Positions 1 to 8,234 of a DNA stretch of 64,000 bases are shown here, one piece after another. Position 1 is the stretch's first letter, and each line of letters opens with the position of its first letter. The notes beneath the pieces are model-generated. The model was not told where the DNA came from. It made no database searches and saw nothing but the letters and a program-made list of their open reading frames with translations. The stretch is from DATCLS01 sp036563805 (lineage in GTDB: Bacteria; Actinomycetota; Acidimicrobiia; Acidimicrobiales; VFJN01), in the NCBI GenBank assembly GCA_036563805.1, contig DATCLS010000050.1, positions 19,025 to 83,024 of the forward strand, written 5' to 3'. The translations under genes were made by a program, and so were the position numbers.

Positions 1-200
1 TGGAGATCATGGGCCTGCGCACGGCCATCCGGGCCGGCACCGAGCTGTGCGCCCTCGGCACCCACCAGCGATCGATGCACGAGTTCGTGGCCCGGATGCA
101 GGAGGAGGGCCTGACCACGGCCCTCACCAAGCGCGACGGGGTGTTCGGCGACTACCGCACCGCCGCCGACCGCCCGAGCGCGCCGCCGGAGTCGTCGTAG
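1..200 (+). CDS. Enoyl-CoA hydratase/isomerase family protein, C-terminal fragment
   Basis: The reading frame is open from the window edge to the TAG at 198-200, leaving the last ~65 residues of a gene that starts outside. The piece resembles the C-terminal helices of crotonase-fold enoyl-CoA hydratases: a GLRTAIRAGTEL helix, then a helix ending in TALTKRDGVFGDY. The oxyanion-hole and catalytic residues lie upstream of the window, so the exact reaction cannot be judged. It is convergent with the FGGY kinase, with only 38 bases between the stop codons. Confidence 0.6.
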   Translation, partial: EIMGLRTAIRAGTELCALGTHQRSMHEFVARMQEEGLTTALTKRDGVFGDYRTAADRPSAPPESS

Positions 201-238
201 GGGCTTCGGCCCCGGCGGGTCGGGCCCTCAGGGCAGCC

Positions 239-1642
239 TCAGGGCAGCGTCAGGAACCGGGCGTAGCGCTCCGCCGTGGGCTCGGCCCAGCGCGGGTCGG
301 GCTCGACGATCCGGCCGGTGCGGGCCCAGGCCGCGGCGCCGGCCAGGTCGGACGAGCCGGTGAGGGCGAGCCGGGCCAGGTAGGCGGCGCCGAGCGCCGC
401 GCCCTCGGGGGCAGCGACGACGTGGACGGGCAGACCGGTGCCGTCGGCCAGCGCCTGCATCAGCCCGCCGATGCGGGTGGCGCCGCCGGAGGCCACGATC
501 CGGCGGGCGGCGAGGCCGGCCTGGCCGGCCAGGTCCAGGTGGCGGCGGACGACGAAGGCCGACGCCTCCCACGCCGCCCGGCGGACGGCGCCGGGTCCGT
601 GGGTCAGGTCGAGGCCATGGAGGGCGGCCCGCCGGTCGGGGTCGTGGAGCGGGGTCCGCTCGCCCCGCACGTAGGGCGCCCACACCGGGATCCGTTCGGG
701 GTCCAGGCCGGCGAGCGGGTCGTCCGGGCCACCGGCGACCCGGTGGCCCGGGTCGCCGCCGGGGGCCGGGGCGCCTCCCGGGGCGAGGAGCGCGTCGGCC
801 CAGCCGAGGAACAGACCGCCGGCGTTGCTGGGCCCGCCCACCAGCCACAGCCCTTCGGTGGTGTGGGGGATGGTCCACAGCCCGGGGACCGACACCGGCT
901 CGTCGGCCACGACCCAGGCGATCAGCGTCGTCCCGCACAACACGAGCACGTCGCCCACGGCGTCGGCTCCGGCGACCAGCTGCTCGGACACCGCGTCGAT
1001 CGTCCCGGCGGCCAGCGTGACGCCAGGGTCGTCGGCGAGCGGGCCGAGCGGCGCCCCCATCATCACCACCTCGGGGAGGGCGGCGGGATCGGCGCCGCAG
1101 TCCCGGCACGTGGCCTCGTCCCACCCCTCGGGCCCGTACAGCGGCATGGCCCCGAACGCGGTGGCGATGTCGACGGCGGCCGCGCCGGCCAGGGCGTGGT
1201 TGGCCACCGCCTGCGCCGGCCAGTACCCGGCGGCGCCGGGCGTCTGCTCGACCAGCCACCGCAGGAAGCCGATCATCTCGTGCCCGTCGCCCGGCTCGTC
1301 GGGCCGGGGCGCCCGCCCGCCCCGGGCGTCGCCGTAGAGCAGCCCGGGGGCGACCGGCCGGCCGTCGCCGTCGACCGCGGTCAGCGTCGGGACCATGGCG
1401 GCCACGGCCACCGCCGCCGGCGGGGCCGGTAGCCGGGGCGCCAGGCGGGCCAGCGCCTCGACCGGGGCCCGGCGCCAGACCCACTCGGCGTCGTGCTCCA
1501 GCCGGTCGGGCGCCGGGACCCGGACGGGGTGGGGGAGCCGGTCGCGGGCGACGACGGTGCCGGCGGCGTCGGCCGCCACGACCTTGACGGAAGTCGTGCC
1601 GATGTCGATGCCGACGGTCAGCGCACCGGGCGCGGGGGACAC
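239..1642 (-). CDS. FGGY-family carbohydrate kinase
   Basis: 467 aa, the normal length for FGGY sugar kinases, which phosphorylate free pentoses, hexoses or polyols with ATP. The N-terminal phosphate-1 loop reads VGIDIGTTSVKVV (residues ~10-22). The C-terminal domain has the adenosine-binding ASGGATRIGGLMQ block and the EGAALGAAYLA helix. The GTG start is chosen because a TAGCCT hexamer ends 6 nt before it, a leaderless start. It is divergent from a 2-hydroxyacid dehydrogenase and class II aldolase pair, so kinase, oxidoreductase and aldolase probably serve one sugar or sugar-acid route. The substrate cannot be read from the sequence. Confidence 0.85.
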   Translation of the reverse strand: MSPAPGALTVGIDIGTTSVKVVAADAAGTVVARDRLPHPVRVPAPDRLEHDAEWVWRRAPVEALARLAPRLPAPPAAVAVAAMVPTLTAVDGDGRPVAPGLLYGDARGGRAPRPDEPGDGHEMIGFLRWLVEQTPGAAGYWPAQAVANHALAGAAAVDIATAFGAMPLYGPEGWDEATCRDCGADPAALPEVVMMGAPLGPLADDPGVTLAAGTIDAVSEQLVAGADAVGDVLVLCGTTLIAWVVADEPVSVPGLWTIPHTTEGLWLVGGPSNAGGLFLGWADALLAPGGAPAPGGDPGHRVAGGPDDPLAGLDPERIPVWAPYVRGERTPLHDPDRRAALHGLDLTHGPGAVRRAAWEASAFVVRRHLDLAGQAGLAARRIVASGGATRIGGLMQALADGTGLPVHVVAAPEGAALGAAYLARLALTGSSDLAGAAAWARTGRIVEPDPRWAEPTAERYARFLTLP

Positions 1643-1684
1643 GGCCGCAGGCTAGGCCACCCGGATGGGGCATCATGTCGGGCC

Positions 1685-2668
1685 ATGTTCGACGGTGGTC
1701 GGCCCCGGGCGCTGGTGACGGCGCCGCTGCGCGGACCGGGGCTCGAGCGGCTACGGCGCCTGGCCGACGTCGTCTACGACCCGTGGATCGACGTGCACCC
1801 GCTCCGGATCTACAACCCGGACGAGCTGGCGGCCCGGGCGGCCGACGAGAAGGCGACGATCCTGGTGGTCGAGGCCGACAGCGTCACCGGCCCGGTCTTC
1901 GACCTGCCGCTGGCTGCGGTCGCCTCGACCCGGGGCGACCCCAACAACGTCGACGTCGCCGCGGCCACCGCGGCCGGCGTGCCCGTCCTCCACGCCCCGG
2001 GGCGCAACGCCGATGCCGTCGCCGAGCTGGCGGTCGGGCTGCTGCTCGCCGTGACCCGGCACGTGGTGGTGGCCGACCGCGAGGTCCGGGCTGGGCGCAC
2101 CTACGCCGACGGCCTCATCCCCTACCAGCGTTTCCGGGGCCGCGAGCTGCGGGGCCTGACCGCGGGCGTCGTCGGCCTGGGGGCGGTCGGCCGGGCGCTG
2201 GCCTGGCGGCTCGAGGGGCTCGGCCTCCGGGTGATCAGCACCGACCCCTACAACCCCGACGCCACCCACGGGCTCGACGAGCTGCTGGTCGAGGCCGACG
2301 TCGTGTCGCTCCACGCCCCGGTCACGCCCGAGACCGCGGGGATGATCGGCGCCGAGCAGTTCGCGGCCATGCGCGACGGCGCCGTCTTCCTCAACACGGC
2401 CCGGGCCCAGCTCCACGACGAGGACGCCCTGGTCGAGGCGCTGCGATCGGGGAAGCTGGGCGGCGCCGGCCTCGACCACTTCGTCGGCGAGGACCTGCCG
2501 GTCGACCACCCGCTCACCACGTTCCCCAACGTCGTGCTCACGCCGCACATCGGCGGCGCGACGTGGGACACCGAGGCCCGGCAGGCGACGATGGTGGCCG
2601 AGGGCCTGGAGCGGCTGGCCGCCGGCCAGCGGCCCGAGCACATCGTCAACCCGGAGGTACTGGCGTGA
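1685..2668 (+). CDS. D-isomer-specific 2-hydroxyacid dehydrogenase (SerA-like)
   Basis: 327 aa, NAD(P)-dependent oxidation of a 2-hydroxyacid or reduction of a 2-oxoacid. Visible marks are the Rossmann glycine motif GVVGLGAVGRAL (~residues 160-171), the substrate-binding arginine in LNTARAQLHDEDAL, the acid in the GLDHFVGED region and the catalytic histidine in LTPHIGGAT. It lacks the ACT/ASB regulatory tail of true phosphoglycerate dehydrogenases. The ATG at 1685 is preferred; the open frame extends further upstream but through the kinase promoter region. Its TGA overlaps the GTG of the aldolase (GTGA), indicating translational coupling. Confidence 0.88.
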   Translation: MFDGGRPRALVTAPLRGPGLERLRRLADVVYDPWIDVHPLRIYNPDELAARAADEKATILVVEADSVTGPVFDLPLAAVASTRGDPNNVDVAAATAAGVPVLHAPGRNADAVAELAVGLLLAVTRHVVVADREVRAGRTYADGLIPYQRFRGRELRGLTAGVVGLGAVGRALAWRLEGLGLRVISTDPYNPDATHGLDELLVEADVVSLHAPVTPETAGMIGAEQFAAMRDGAVFLNTARAQLHDEDALVEALRSGKLGGAGLDHFVGEDLPVDHPLTTFPNVVLTPHIGGATWDTEARQATMVAEGLERLAAGQRPEHIVNPEVLA

Positions 2669-3420
2669 CCGCGGCACGACCGGCGAACCCCGACACCTCG
2701 GCGTCCGAGACGCCCGACGGCCTGGCGCCCGAGACGCCCGGCGGCGCGGCGCCCGACGCCCCGGTGCGGTCCGTCCCCGACGCCCCGGCCGCGGTGCTGG
2801 CCGCGGCCAAGGAGATGCTGGCCAAGGGGCTGGTCGAGGGCACGGCGGGCAACATCTCGGCCCGCCAGGCCGACGGCACGATCGTGATCACGCCGTCGTC
2901 GGTCGACTACGACGCCATGACGCTCGACGACCTGGTGACGATCGACCCGGCCGGCGAGGTGGTGGCCGCGGCCGCCGGGCGGTCGCCGTCGTCGGAGAAG
3001 CCGCTCCACCTGGCCTGCTACGAGGCGTTCGCCGACGTCGGCGCGGTCATCCACTCCCACGCCGTGTACGCCACGATGTTCGCGGTCGCCCGCCAGCCGA
3101 TCCCCGCCTGCATCGACGAGTTCGCCATGTACGTCGGCGGCGACGTGCGGGTGTCGGAGTACGCGGCCAGCGGGTCCGAGGCCATGGCCGCCAACGTCGT
3201 CGCCGCCCTCGAGGGGCGGGGCGCGGCGCTCATCGCCAACCACGGGATGGTGGTCGTGGGCCCGACCCCGGCCGCCGCCCTCCACATCACCGCGCTGGTC
3301 GAGCGCACCGCCAAGATCGTGTGGGGCGCCCGCCAACTGGGGCCGGCCCACGAGATCCCGGCCGAGGTGAACCAGAGCTTCGCCGGCGTGTACCAGTACC
3401 TGCGGGCCAACCCCCGCTGA
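2665..3420 (+). CDS. Class II aldolase/adducin family protein (FucA-like)
   Basis: 251 aa. Zinc-dependent class II aldolases cleave ketose or sugar-acid phosphates to a C3/C2 unit and an aldehyde. The glutamate of SSEKPLHL and the metal histidines HSHAVYAT and ANHGMVVVG are present in the family order. The first ~40 residues are a low-complexity Pro/Asp/Ala tail (repeated ETPDG/ETPGG/APDAP) with no counterpart in FucA, probably disordered. The GTG start overlaps the preceding stop by 4 nt, so it is co-translated with the dehydrogenase. The natural substrate is unknown. Confidence 0.88.
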   Translation: MTAARPANPDTSASETPDGLAPETPGGAAPDAPVRSVPDAPAAVLAAAKEMLAKGLVEGTAGNISARQADGTIVITPSSVDYDAMTLDDLVTIDPAGEVVAAAAGRSPSSEKPLHLACYEAFADVGAVIHSHAVYATMFAVARQPIPACIDEFAMYVGGDVRVSEYAASGSEAMAANVVAALEGRGAALIANHGMVVVGPTPAAALHITALVERTAKIVWGARQLGPAHEIPAEVNQSFAGVYQYLRANPR

Positions 3421-3480
3421 CGGCCGGGTCGGCCGGGGCGGGCCGGCGGCTCGACTTGCCTCCCGGCGACTGGTCCCGCC

Positions 3481-4938
3481 TCAGGGCGGGGTGACGAGCC
3501 CGCGCTCGATGAGCCGGGCGACGGCGTCGATGCGGGCGGGGGAGACGGGCCGGCGCGGCGTGGCCACGAGGGCGTCGAGCAGGACGAGCAGGACGATCGC
3601 CTCGGCGTCGCGGTCGCCGAAGCCCCGCGGGGCGAGGTAGCGGGCGCACATGGCCCGGAACGTCTCGATGGCCGCGGTCGAGGCCGTCCCCAGCGTCTCG
3701 TCCCGCGACATGGCCTCGCTCCACATCGCGGTGATCGCCGCCTCCTCGGCCGAGGTCGTGGCGTAGCGGCGGAGCCAGGCGCGCAGCTCGGCGCCCGCGC
3801 CGGCCTCGTCCCCGCCGCGGGCCTCGTCCCCGCCGCAGGCGGGCGGGCCGGGCGGGGGCGGGATGTCGGCCAGCGTGGCGGCCAGGCGCCGGCTGGCCCG
3901 CCCGGCCAGGATGCGGAACAGCTCGGTCTTGTTGGCGAAGTAGCGGTAGAAGACGCCGTGCGACACGCCGGCGGCCTCCACGACGTCGGCGACCCGAGTG
4001 GCGTAGTAGCCCCGCTCGGCGAACACCCGGTGACCGGCCTCGATCAGCCGGGCCCGTGTCTCCCGGCCCGCCGGCCCGAGCGGGCCCTCGCCGTCCCGGC
4101 GCTCGGACCCGCCGACCTCGTCGCCCGGGTCGGCCCCGTCGGCCCCGGCGGCCTGGCCGCCGGCGACCGCGGCGCCCGGGGTCGCTCCGTCGCCCGGCCC
4201 GGCGGCGAACGCGGGCACGGGCGGCACGGCCACCGGGCCGCTCCCGGCGCCCTCGCCGCCCGGCGGGGGGTGGACGTTCACCGCGGCGTCCACGCCGAAC
4301 AGCGTCCGGTGGAACACGTCGGCCAGGGCCACCTCCACCCGGTCCCGGGCCGCCGCGCCGTCCCCGAGCCCGGCCCGGTCGAGCAGGGCGGCCACCCGGT
4401 TGGCCCGGGCGATGGCGTCGAGCAGCGCCCGAACGACGCCGTCGACGGCGCGGGGCGCCAGCGCCGCGCCGGTGATCCGCGAGCGGATGCCGTCGAACGT
4501 CCGCACCGCCACCTTGGCCGAGCCGGTGGCCACGGCCTCGTCGCTGGCCACCGCGCTCTGGAACGTGGTGAACACCGGCTCGTAGGCGTCGTAGAGCCGG
4601 CCGTAGCGGGCGAACCAGCCGTGGAGGGCCTCCCAGCCGGCCCGGTCGCCGGTGATCGGCCCCAGGGTGTCGGTGGCGGCCGCCAGCTCGCGGGCCACCC
4701 GGCCGGCCAGGTGGCGGAACAGGTCCTCCTTGCCGGAGAAGTACTGGTAGAAGCTGGCCCGCGAACAGCCGGACAGCTCGGTGATCCGCCCGATCCCGCA
4801 CTCGTGGTAGCCGACCTCGGCGAAGACCCGTAGGCCGGCCTCGACGATGCGCTGCTGGGCCCGCTGCCCCCGCGCCCCGACGGCGGGGTTGGTGGCGAAG
4901 GGTGCCCGGCGCAGCACCGTCTCCCCGGTTTCTGACAT
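3481..4938 (-). CDS. Tandem TetR/AcrR regulator (two complete TetR units in one chain)
   Basis: 485 aa, about twice the size of a normal TetR repressor. The first HTH lies at ~25-72 (TELSGCSRASFYQYFSGKEDLF) and is followed by its own ligand-binding domain. A Gly/Ala/Asp-rich linker (~225-285) leads to a second HTH at ~290-340 (VVEAAGVSHGVFYRYFANK) and a second ligand domain. Double TetR proteins are known in actinobacteria, often with lipid regulons. It is divergent from a P450 gene. Two matching palindromes, one over its own start codon and one before the P450, suggest that it represses both directions. Confidence 0.88.
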   Translation of the reverse strand: MSETGETVLRRAPFATNPAVGARGQRAQQRIVEAGLRVFAEVGYHECGIGRITELSGCSRASFYQYFSGKEDLFRHLAGRVARELAAATDTLGPITGDRAGWEALHGWFARYGRLYDAYEPVFTTFQSAVASDEAVATGSAKVAVRTFDGIRSRITGAALAPRAVDGVVRALLDAIARANRVAALLDRAGLGDGAAARDRVEVALADVFHRTLFGVDAAVNVHPPPGGEGAGSGPVAVPPVPAFAAGPGDGATPGAAVAGGQAAGADGADPGDEVGGSERRDGEGPLGPAGRETRARLIEAGHRVFAERGYYATRVADVVEAAGVSHGVFYRYFANKTELFRILAGRASRRLAATLADIPPPPGPPACGGDEARGGDEAGAGAELRAWLRRYATTSAEEAAITAMWSEAMSRDETLGTASTAAIETFRAMCARYLAPRGFGDRDAEAIVLLVLLDALVATPRRPVSPARIDAVARLIERGLVTPP

Positions 4939-4948
4939 TGGAGTCAGA
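4931..4948. promoter_or_regulatory. Palindromic operator overlapping the double-TetR start codon
   Basis: TCTGAC and GTCAGA arms face each other across 6 bases (TCTGACA, 4 bases, AGTCAGA when extended). The ATG of the regulator lies inside, as expected for an autorepression site. It shares its half-site with the palindrome at 5007-5022 and with a lone TGTCAGAAA half-site at 4983-4991. Confidence 0.55.
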
Positions 4949-5006
4949 ACGGTACCAGACCGGCCGAACTGGTTGACGTAAGTGTCAGAAACGCCCTACG
5001 GTGCAC

Positions 5007-5022
5007 CTGACACGAGTGTTAG
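5007..5022. promoter_or_regulatory. Palindromic operator upstream of the P450 gene
   Basis: CTGACACGAGTGTTAG is a 16-base inverted repeat with 6 of 8 positions paired (CTnACAC, 2 bases, GTGTnAG). It lies 26 bases before the P450 start and shares the TGACA/TGTYA half-sites with the site at the regulator's own start. Control by the adjacent double TetR is inferred from position and similarity. Confidence 0.55.
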
Positions 5023-5047
5023 ACTGCGTCGAGACGGAGGGGGGACC

Positions 5048-6286
5048 GTGCCGGACCCGCAGAAGACCGCAGTCACCGCGTCCGCCGACGAGCGCGACCC
5101 CTTCGAGGAGTTCACGCAGGCCATGGGCGCCGAGGGCGACTACAGCCCGTATCCCCTGCTGGCCGAGCTGCGCGAGGCGGCACCCGTCCACCCGGGCACC
5201 CCCGACCTCCCGTGGGCGACGCTCGAGGCCGACCGCACCACGTTCACGGCCTACAGCTACGCGGCGGTCCAGACGGTGCTGGGCGACGGCGCCAACTTCG
5301 GCTCGGGCGTCTACGCGGCCACGATGGGCAAGGTGTTCGGCCGGTCCATCCTCGAGATGGACGGCGACGAGCACCACGCCTACCGGTCGATCCTCCAGCA
5401 GGCGTTCACCCGGGGCGCCATGGCCCGGTGGGAGGAGGAGGTGGTCCGGCCACTGGTCGAGCGGATGGTCGACGGCTTCGCCGACCGGGGGCGGGCCGAC
5501 CTCGTGCGCGAGCTGCTGTTCCCGTTCCCGGTGCGGGTCATCGCCGCGCTGCTCGGCCTGCCCGAGGACGACATCGACGAGTTCCACCGCCTGGCCGTCG
5601 AGCTCATCGGCGTGAGCGTCGACTGGGACCGGGCGGTGGCCGCCTCCGCCACGCTGCGCGACTACCTGGCCGGCATCCTGGCCGAGCGGCGCCGGCGCCC
5701 GGCCGAGGACATGATCTCGGTGCTGGCCACCGCCGAGCACGACGGCCAGCGGCTCACCGACGACGAGATCTTCGCCTTCTGCCGGCTGCTGCTGCCGGCG
5801 GGGGCCGAGACGACCTACCGGTCGTCGTCCAACCTGCTGTTCGGGCTGCTGAGCCATCCCGATCAGCTCGACGCCCTGCGGGCCGACCCCGGCCTGACCG
5901 GGGCCGCCATCGAGGAGGGCATCCGCTGGGAGCCCCCGCTGCTGCTCATCAGCCGGACCACCCTGCGCGACACCGAGGTGTGCGGGGTGGAGATCCCGGC
6001 CGGCGCCAGCGTCGTGTGCAACCTGGGCGCCGCCAACCACGACCCGGCCCGGTGGCCCGACCCCGAGCGGTTCGACATCACCCGGGAGCGGCGGCCGCAC
6101 ATCGGCTTCGCCCACGGAGCCCACGTCTGCCTGGGCATGCACCTGGCCCGCATGGAGACCCGGGTGGCGCTGGCCACCCTGTTCGATCGGCTGCCCGGCC
6201 TACGCTTCGACCCCGATGCGCCGCCCCCGTACATCACCGGCCGGATCTTCCGGTCGCCGCCGCGCCTGGACGTGGCGTGGGGGTGA
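5048..6286 (+). CDS. Cytochrome P450
   Basis: 412 aa soluble bacterial P450. The I-helix oxygen-activation motif PAGAETTYR is at ~250-258, the K-helix ExxR at E290-R293, and the heme loop FAHGAHVCLGMHLA has its thiolate cysteine at ~361. The frame opens earlier at 4982, but the GTG at 5048 follows a strong GGAGGGGGG ribosome site and places the operator upstream of the gene. The DUF35 and thiolase-like genes follow on the same strand, so it probably hydroxylates a lipid, sterol-like or terpenoid CoA substrate. Electron-transfer partners are not nearby. Confidence 0.93.
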   Translation: MPDPQKTAVTASADERDPFEEFTQAMGAEGDYSPYPLLAELREAAPVHPGTPDLPWATLEADRTTFTAYSYAAVQTVLGDGANFGSGVYAATMGKVFGRSILEMDGDEHHAYRSILQQAFTRGAMARWEEEVVRPLVERMVDGFADRGRADLVRELLFPFPVRVIAALLGLPEDDIDEFHRLAVELIGVSVDWDRAVAASATLRDYLAGILAERRRRPAEDMISVLATAEHDGQRLTDDEIFAFCRLLLPAGAETTYRSSSNLLFGLLSHPDQLDALRADPGLTGAAIEEGIRWEPPLLLISRTTLRDTEVCGVEIPAGASVVCNLGAANHDPARWPDPERFDITRERRPHIGFAHGAHVCLGMHLARMETRVALATLFDRLPGLRFDPDAPPPYITGRIFRSPPRLDVAWG

Positions 6287-6355
6287 GGTGACCGCCGTGC
6301 GCGCCGCGACCGTCGTGCGCGTCGTCGGCGCCACCGCTCTGACCGCTCGCCGGAC

Positions 6356-6844
6356 GTGAGCGAGGCCGAGGACGGGGGCCCGCCGGCCCGCCCGTTCCGG
6401 GTGCTGCCGGCCGTCACGCCCGAGACCGAGCACTTCTGGACCGGGGGCGCCGAGGGCGAGCTGCGCTTCCTGCGCTGCAAGCAGTGCGGGCACTGGATCC
6501 ACCCGCCCGCCCCCGTGTGCCCCGCGTGCCTGAGCCGCGAGGTGGCGGTGGCCGCCGCCTCGGGCCGGGCCACGGTGCACACGTTCACCGTCAACTGGCA
6601 GCCCTGGTACCCGAACCTCGATCCGCCGTACGTCGTGGCCATCGTCGAGCTGCCCGAGCAGCCGGGCCTGCGTCTGACCACCAACATCGTCGGCTGCGCC
6701 CCCGACGAGGTCCGCATCGGCATGGCGGTCGAGGTCGTGTTCGAGGAGTACGACGGCGTGTGGTTGCCGCTGTTCCGCCCCGTGGGCGGGGGCGCGGCCG
6801 AGGACCCGACGGAGGGCCCGAGCGGGAGCGAGCCGCATGAGTAG
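6356..6844 (+). CDS. DUF35 Zn-ribbon/OB-fold protein (ChsH2/acyl-CoA-associated type)
   Basis: 162 aa. A rubredoxin-like zinc ribbon with four cysteines (CKQCGHWIHPPAPVCPAC, ~42-59) leads into an OB-fold domain (TVHTFTVNW to GMAVEVVF). DUF35 proteins bind thiolase-fold partners; in steroid side-chain degradation the DUF35 domain of ChsH2 activates the aldolase Ltp2. Its 3' end overlaps the next gene by 8 bases, so the two proteins are made together and probably form a complex. Start GTG at 6356. Confidence 0.88.
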   Translation: MSEAEDGGPPARPFRVLPAVTPETEHFWTGGAEGELRFLRCKQCGHWIHPPAPVCPACLSREVAVAAASGRATVHTFTVNWQPWYPNLDPPYVVAIVELPEQPGLRLTTNIVGCAPDEVRIGMAVEVVFEEYDGVWLPLFRPVGGGAAEDPTEGPSGSEPHE

Positions 6845-8060
6845 GGAACCGGGGGAGCGGGCGGCCGTCATCTCCGGCGTCGGCCAGTCGCAGGTCGGCC
6901 GCCGGATCTACCGCCGGCCCCTCGACCTCACGGTCGAGGCGGCGCTGGCCGCCATCGACGACGCCGGGCTCACGCGCGACGACATCGACGGGCTCGCCAC
7001 CTACCCCGGGGCGCTGGCCGTGCCGCCCGGCTTCTCGGGGGTCGGGGTGACCGAGGTCCAGGACGCCCTCCGCCTGCGGCTCGACTGGTACGCCGGCGGG
7101 CTCGAGCTGCCGGGCCAGCTCGGCTCGGTAGCCAACGCGGTGGCGGCCGTGGCGACCGGGCTGGCGCGCCACGTCCTGTGCTTCCGCACGGTGTGGGAGG
7201 CGTCGGCCCAGGGCGACAAGGGCCGGGCTGCGGTCACGCCCGGGGGCGGGGGCGCGGGAGGCGGCGGCTCCGGCGGCTCCGGCGGGTTCCGGGCCTCGGG
7301 CGCCCAGCAGTGGACGCTGCCGTTCGGGGCGCCCTCGGCCGCCAACTGGATCGGCATGATGGCCCAGCGCCACATGCACGAGTTCGGCACCACCCGCGAG
7401 CAGCTCGCCCAGGTGGCGCTGAACGGCCGGGCCAACGCGGCGGCCAACCCTCAGGCCATCTACCGCGATCCGCTCACCCTCGACGACTACCTGGCGGCCC
7501 GCATGGTGTCCACGCCGCTGTGCCTCTACGACTGCGACGTGCCGGCCGACGGCTCGACGGCGGTCATCGTGTCGGCGGCCGACGCCGCCGGCGACCTGCG
7601 TAAGCCGCCGCTGCGCATCGAGGCCCTGGGCACCGCCCTCCACGGGCGCCCGTCGTGGGACCAGTTCGACGACCTGACCACGATGGCCCTGCGCGACGCG
7701 GCGGCCATGATGTGGCTGCGCACTGACCTGACGCCGGCCGACGTCGACGTGGCCGAGGTCTACGACGGGTTCAGCTTCATCGCTCTGTGCTGGCTGGAGG
7801 CCCTGGGTTTCTGCGACCACGGCGAGGGCGGCCCCTACCTGGAGGCCGGGCGGCCCCACCGCTCGGGCTCCCTCCCGCTCAACACCAACGGGGGGCAGCT
7901 GTCGGGCGGGCGGCTGCACGGCTACGGCCTGCTTCACGAGGCCTGCCTCCAGCTGTGGGGCGATGCCGGCGAGCGCCAGGTGCCGGGCGGGCCGCAGGTG
8001 GCGGTGGCGGCGGCCGGGGGCGGGCCGCTGGCCGCCTGTCTGCTGCTCACGACGAGCTGA
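6837..8060 (+). CDS. SCP-x/Ltp2-type thiolase-fold protein lacking thiolase cysteines (probable retro-aldolase)
   Basis: 407 aa, thiolase superfamily. The nucleophile region reads GQLGSVANAV, with no cysteine where thiolases have CGSG. The C-terminal AAAGGGPLAACLLL also lacks the second catalytic cysteine. It keeps the tyrosine-bearing motifs EVYDGFSF and NTNGGQLSGGRLHGYG found in Ltp2-type aldolases. A Gly/Ser stretch (~residues 135-151) is inserted relative to relatives. Together with the overlapping DUF35 gene this fits a side-chain retro-aldol enzyme producing an acyl-CoA and a ketone. The true substrate is unknown. Confidence 0.8.
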   Translation: MSREPGERAAVISGVGQSQVGRRIYRRPLDLTVEAALAAIDDAGLTRDDIDGLATYPGALAVPPGFSGVGVTEVQDALRLRLDWYAGGLELPGQLGSVANAVAAVATGLARHVLCFRTVWEASAQGDKGRAAVTPGGGGAGGGGSGGSGGFRASGAQQWTLPFGAPSAANWIGMMAQRHMHEFGTTREQLAQVALNGRANAAANPQAIYRDPLTLDDYLAARMVSTPLCLYDCDVPADGSTAVIVSAADAAGDLRKPPLRIEALGTALHGRPSWDQFDDLTTMALRDAAAMMWLRTDLTPADVDVAEVYDGFSFIALCWLEALGFCDHGEGGPYLEAGRPHRSGSLPLNTNGGQLSGGRLHGYGLLHEACLQLWGDAGERQVPGGPQVAVAAAGGGPLAACLLLTTS

Positions 8061-8131
8061 CGGTGAGCGGGAGACGAGCTGGCGGCCGCTGCCCACGACC
8101 TGACCACGGTCTGACGGGTGGACGCGAGGCG

Positions 8132-8147
8132 TGACAATTTGGTGTCA
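8132..8147. promoter_or_regulatory. TGACA/TGTCA inverted repeat upstream of the sensor kinase
   Basis: TGACA and TGTCA face each other over 6 bases. The half-sites match the double-TetR palindromes at 4931 and 5007 but the spacing differs (6 rather than 4), so a shared regulator is only a possibility. Confidence 0.3.
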
Positions 8148-8234
8148 GACGGTGACGGGGGGTGAACACCAGGCGTAACGTGGTTTCAGACCTGGGGGGC
8201 CAGCGGGCGGAGCTGGGCGTGGAGGGGGACGCAC

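Noticed and set aside
228..1676. Long antisense and alternate frames over the FGGY kinase and, in general, over most genes
   Set aside because: They are third-codon-position shadows in very GC-rich DNA, with Arg/Gly/Ala/Pro composition and no domain motifs.
4982..5047. Upstream GTG start for the P450
   Set aside because: It would place the operator inside the gene; a strong ribosome site directly precedes the GTG at 5048.
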